Part shown: positions 61,758 through 64,000 of the stretch, piece by piece | Position numbering within the stretch: position 1 is the first letter of the stretch | Layout of the letters: each line of letters starts with the position of its first letter | From: Candidatus Sumerlaeota bacterium | Lineage (GTDB): Bacteria > Sumerlaeota > Sumerlaeia > Sumerlaeales > Sumerlaeaceae | Length of the DNA: 64,000 bases | NCBI GenBank assembly: GCA_012513815.1 | Contig: JAAZBM010000010.1 | Coordinates: forward strand, 1 to 64,000 | Direction of reading: 5' to 3' | Made by a program: the position numbers and the translations under genes | The notes under the pieces: model-generated | Database searches by the model: none | Told to the model about the DNA's origin: nothing | The model's input: the letters and a program-made list of their open reading frames with translations, nothing else

Positions 61758-63173
61758 CTACAAATCCGAAACAGACGGCTTGACCATCGGGCGCTTCTTC
61801 TCGCGCTTAAAGAGCCACGTCAGCAGCGGCGGCGTAATCATCGTCGTCACAATAACCATAATCACCGACGCCGAGAACGTCGCCGAATTGATAACCGGAT
61901 GCCCCTCGGCAGTCTTCATCGTCGCGCCCAAACCGGCGACAATCAAGCCGACTTCACCACGAGGAATCATCCCGACACCAATCACCAAACGATCCAACCC
62001 ACGTTCCAGAACGCCAAGACCGCAAACCTGTTTACCCAAAATCGCCGCAAGTGTCAAAACGCCCGCGAACAACAAAATCTCTTTCTGGGCAAACGTACTC
62101 AAATCAACCTGCATTCCCATTCGCACAAAAAACACCGGAACAAGAAACGCCGACAGCGGGCGCAGCAATTCCGCCAGTGTAGTCTGCTCGCGTTTCGCGA
62201 TATTATGCACCGCCAAATCCTCAAGCACAAGACCGGCCGCGAAAGCGCCAACAATTGACGCCAACCCGATGTACGTCGCGAACCACGACATAAAGAACAT
62301 CCAAATCAGCGTGCAAGTCAGCAGCACACCCGCTCCGCGCAAGAAGCCCGCCAGACGAAACAAATGACGCGTAAAAATCCCACCGACAAACATCGCCACA
62401 ACAAAGAACGCAAGCGACTTCACGACAATCATGCCAAGCGACATAATGTCCACCGAGCCACCCTGATTAACCGCGTTCACCATACCAATCGCTATCGCCA
62501 TCACAATCAGCCCGAGCACGTCATCAATCACCGCAGCCCCCAGAATAATCTTCGACTCTCGTCTATGCATCTGCCCAAGGTCGCTAATCACGCGAGCCGT
62601 AATGCCAACACTCGTCGCCGCCAAAACCGCGCCCAAAAACAGATGCACGGTATACGGTTCGCCCTTCAGGAAGATCTCGCCGACGCCGAATCCCAGCGCC
62701 ACGGGCGTAATCACCCCAAGCACCGCCACCAGAAAAGCCGACGTCCCCACGCTCATCATCTCGCGAACGGTACTCTCCAACCCGACCTCAAACAGCAACA
62801 ACATCACACCGACCTCAGACAGCAACGTCACAAACTCCGAAACGACGGGGTCATGAAAAACCGCCGTAATCTGAAGGCTCTCCGCAAGCGACGGAGAAAA
62901 CAACGCGACGTTCCCCAACAAAATACCAAACAGCAATTCGCCCAAAACCGCCGGCTGACCAAGACGCAACATCAAATCGCCGCCAAGTTTCGCCAGCAGC
63001 ATAATCATCATCAACGCAATCATCACACGCTGCAAAATCTGAGTTTGGCGATTCGGGTCAATAACCTCGCCCGCGCCGACTTCCGACGCGAAACTCGACT
63101 CACCACAAAACAAAATGATTAAAGTAATGGCGAACGCACTCAACAGTGTCTTCACCAACGAATGACTGAACAT
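61758..63173 (-). CDS. CPA2-family monovalent cation:proton antiporter
   Basis: The 471-residue protein has a cleavable-looking signal segment at 1-30 ('LVKTLLSAFAITLIILFCGESSFASE'), then 12-13 helices. Family marks are 'GDLMLRLGQPAVLGELLFGILLGN', 'LSEVGVMLLLFEVGLEST', 'LGAVLAATSVGITARVISDL', the paired acidic site 'LGAAVIDDVLGLIVMAIAIGM' and 'IPRGEVGLIVAGLG'. CPA2 antiporters exchange Na+ or K+ for H+ and support pH or osmotic homeostasis. There is no C-terminal TrkA-N domain; the tail 'LFKREKKRPMVKPSVSDL' is short. The N-terminal signal-like extension is unusual for the family. It precedes an importer core on the same strand. Confidence 0.92.
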   Translation of the reverse strand: MFSHSLVKTLLSAFAITLIILFCGESSFASEVGAGEVIDPNRQTQILQRVMIALMMIMLLAKLGGDLMLRLGQPAVLGELLFGILLGNVALFSPSLAESLQITAVFHDPVVSEFVTLLSEVGVMLLLFEVGLESTVREMMSVGTSAFLVAVLGVITPVALGFGVGEIFLKGEPYTVHLFLGAVLAATSVGITARVISDLGQMHRRESKIILGAAVIDDVLGLIVMAIAIGMVNAVNQGGSVDIMSLGMIVVKSLAFFVVAMFVGGIFTRHLFRLAGFLRGAGVLLTCTLIWMFFMSWFATYIGLASIVGAFAAGLVLEDLAVHNIAKREQTTLAELLRPLSAFLVPVFFVRMGMQVDLSTFAQKEILLFAGVLTLAAILGKQVCGLGVLERGLDRLVIGVGMIPRGEVGLIVAGLGATMKTAEGHPVINSATFSASVIMVIVTTMITPPLLTWLFKREKKRPMVKPSVSDL

Positions 63174-63340
63174 ACCTTATTTCCTAAACATCTGCCCTCA
63201 AAGGACATATATTTTTCGTACTTATCAAAATGCGACTTACATCGGGTTTTATTCCACGCGCGACAAACAAAACCGCCATGAATGTCATCAAACCCTCAGG
63301 GTAACATCTTCTATCATACCATATTACGAGGTCTCGAGTA

Positions 63341-64000
63341 ATGATGAAAAAGGTTATCAGATGTGCAACACCCGTCGCGCTCGCAAGCGTCATCGCATCC
63401 TGCCAGACGGCAACAATGGCGGCACAAAATGCTGTCGCAATCGTACCACAACCCGAGGAAATCGCAATCCTCGACGAAACAGCCAACCCGCCGTTTACTT
63501 TCGCGGCGCAAACGACCGTTAAGGCCACGCCCAAAGAAGCCGAGTTCGCAGCAAAGGAACTCAAAAAATGGATGAAGGCGCTCAACCCTGACAAAGCCCC
63601 AGCCGCGCAGGACACCGCCATCAACTTCATCACTGCCGAAAACAAACTCGGCGACGAAGCATATCAACTGACGGTCAACGCTAAAGAAATCACCATCAAA
63701 GCATCGGCCGCCCCCGGCTTCTACTACGGTGCCCAGACGCTCCGCAGATTGCTCCCCGCCTCGCACGACGGCCTCATCAACGGCGCCGCCAAAATCCCCG
63801 CGCTCACAATCAACGACGCGCCCCGCTACAAATGGCGTGGAATGATGCTCGACTGCTGCCGCCACTGGTGGCCCATGGACGAAATCAAAAAAATCATTGA
63901 CATGATGGCATCGCTCAAACTGAATGTCTTCCACTGGCACCTCACCGAAGACCAAGCATGGCGTATCGAAATCAAAAAATACCCCGAACTCGTCGAGAAG
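63341..64000 (+). CDS. Family 20 beta-N-acetylhexosaminidase lipoprotein (3' end outside window)
   Basis: The frame is open from the ATG at 63341 to the window end (220 codons) and is not in the ORF track because it has no stop. A signal peptide with lipobox 'VIASC' (Cys near 20) is followed by the GH20b domain ('ATPKEAEFAAKELKKWMK...GFYYGAQTLRRLLP'). The catalytic barrel then begins: 'APRYKWRGMMLDCCRHWWPMDEIKKIIDMMASLKLNVFHWHLTEDQAWRIEIKKYP'. GH20 enzymes release terminal GlcNAc or GalNAc. The catalytic Asp-Glu pair lies beyond the window. GAGG precedes the ATG by 9 bases. It feeds the nagA pathway seen upstream. Confidence 0.93.
   Translation, partial: MMKKVIRCATPVALASVIASCQTATMAAQNAVAIVPQPEEIAILDETANPPFTFAAQTTVKATPKEAEFAAKELKKWMKALNPDKAPAAQDTAINFITAENKLGDEAYQLTVNAKEITIKASAAPGFYYGAQTLRRLLPASHDGLINGAAKIPALTINDAPRYKWRGMMLDCCRHWWPMDEIKKIIDMMASLKLNVFHWHLTEDQAWRIEIKKYPELVEK

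Noticed and set aside
1-64000. tRNA, rRNA, insertion sequence or prophage genes
   Set aside because: I looked in all gaps and found no cloverleaf with CCA-type ends, no transposase or integrase frame and no terminal inverted repeats.

Overview
The window reads as a chromosomal segment of a Gram-negative, outer-membrane-bearing bacterium of the PVC group, most likely Lentisphaerae/Victivallales or a close relative. This placement is inferred from gene content, not from a marker phylogeny. The supporting content is: kdsB (LPS Kdo activation); a large set of secreted glycan-acting enzymes (sialate O-acetylesterase, DUF4434, acetylxylan-esterase-like, GH20 hexosaminidase, nagA); many GspG-like pseudopilins; GLUG/LamG surface proteins; McsA/McsB; and archaeal-type ProRS. 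No rRNA, tRNA, insertion sequence, phage gene or CRISPR array was recognised. The + strand is A+C rich almost throughout, whichever strand is coding, so it probably lies on the lagging-strand side of one replichore.

Layout. 1-8.5 kb: the end of a lipocalin-like gene with an apparent frameshift, a secreted PHP-domain protein, then leftward genes: DUF4434 glycosidase-like, sialate O-acetylesterase, kdsB, SGNH esterase, ispG, recX. 8.5-21.6 kb: rightward genes: proS, a GT4 glycosyltransferase, an AlgI-type MBOAT with an SGNH partner of foreign-looking composition, a DUF985 cupin, nagA, a B12-binding radical SAM protein, a secreted unknown, a GT2 glycosyltransferase and a double-esterase fusion. 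Together these suggest synthesis and O-acylation of an envelope polysaccharide plus amino-sugar catabolism. 21.6-28 kb: one leftward gene of about 2,117 codons, made of GLUG repeats, nine copies of a 76-residue module and four CARDB-like domains. 28-34.3 kb: CCA-adding enzyme, then a leftward run mcsA, mcsB (catalytic residues replaced), gltA, GT4, tadA. 34.3-39.1 kb: a LamG gene remnant, a LamG/metallophosphoesterase protein, an orphan sugar-binding lipoprotein, and a zinc-ribbon/GLUG membrane protein.

39.2-43.5 kb holds the most interesting locus: five tightly spaced genes encoding a Ycf46-like AAA ATPase, a Ycf35/DUF1257-like protein, a helix-hairpin-helix protein, a DUF2997-like small protein and a NrdG-type radical SAM protein. 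43.5-47 kb: an AXE1-family esterase and an MsbA-type ABC exporter with a STAS-like insertion between TM1 and TM2. 47.1-53.3 kb: five pseudopilin paralogues and a GspK-like protein with a lamin-tail domain, without the rest of a secretion machine. 53.4-64 kb: methyltransferase, RyR-domain protein (with a short RyR-like remnant before it), MFS transporter, a Tat-exported aldo/keto reductase with a polyferredoxin membrane protein, UbiA-type prenyltransferase, two-gene ABC importer core, CPA2 antiporter, and the start of a GH20 lipoprotein cut by the window end.

All identifications come from reading motifs in the translations. No database search was run, and residue positions are approximate.
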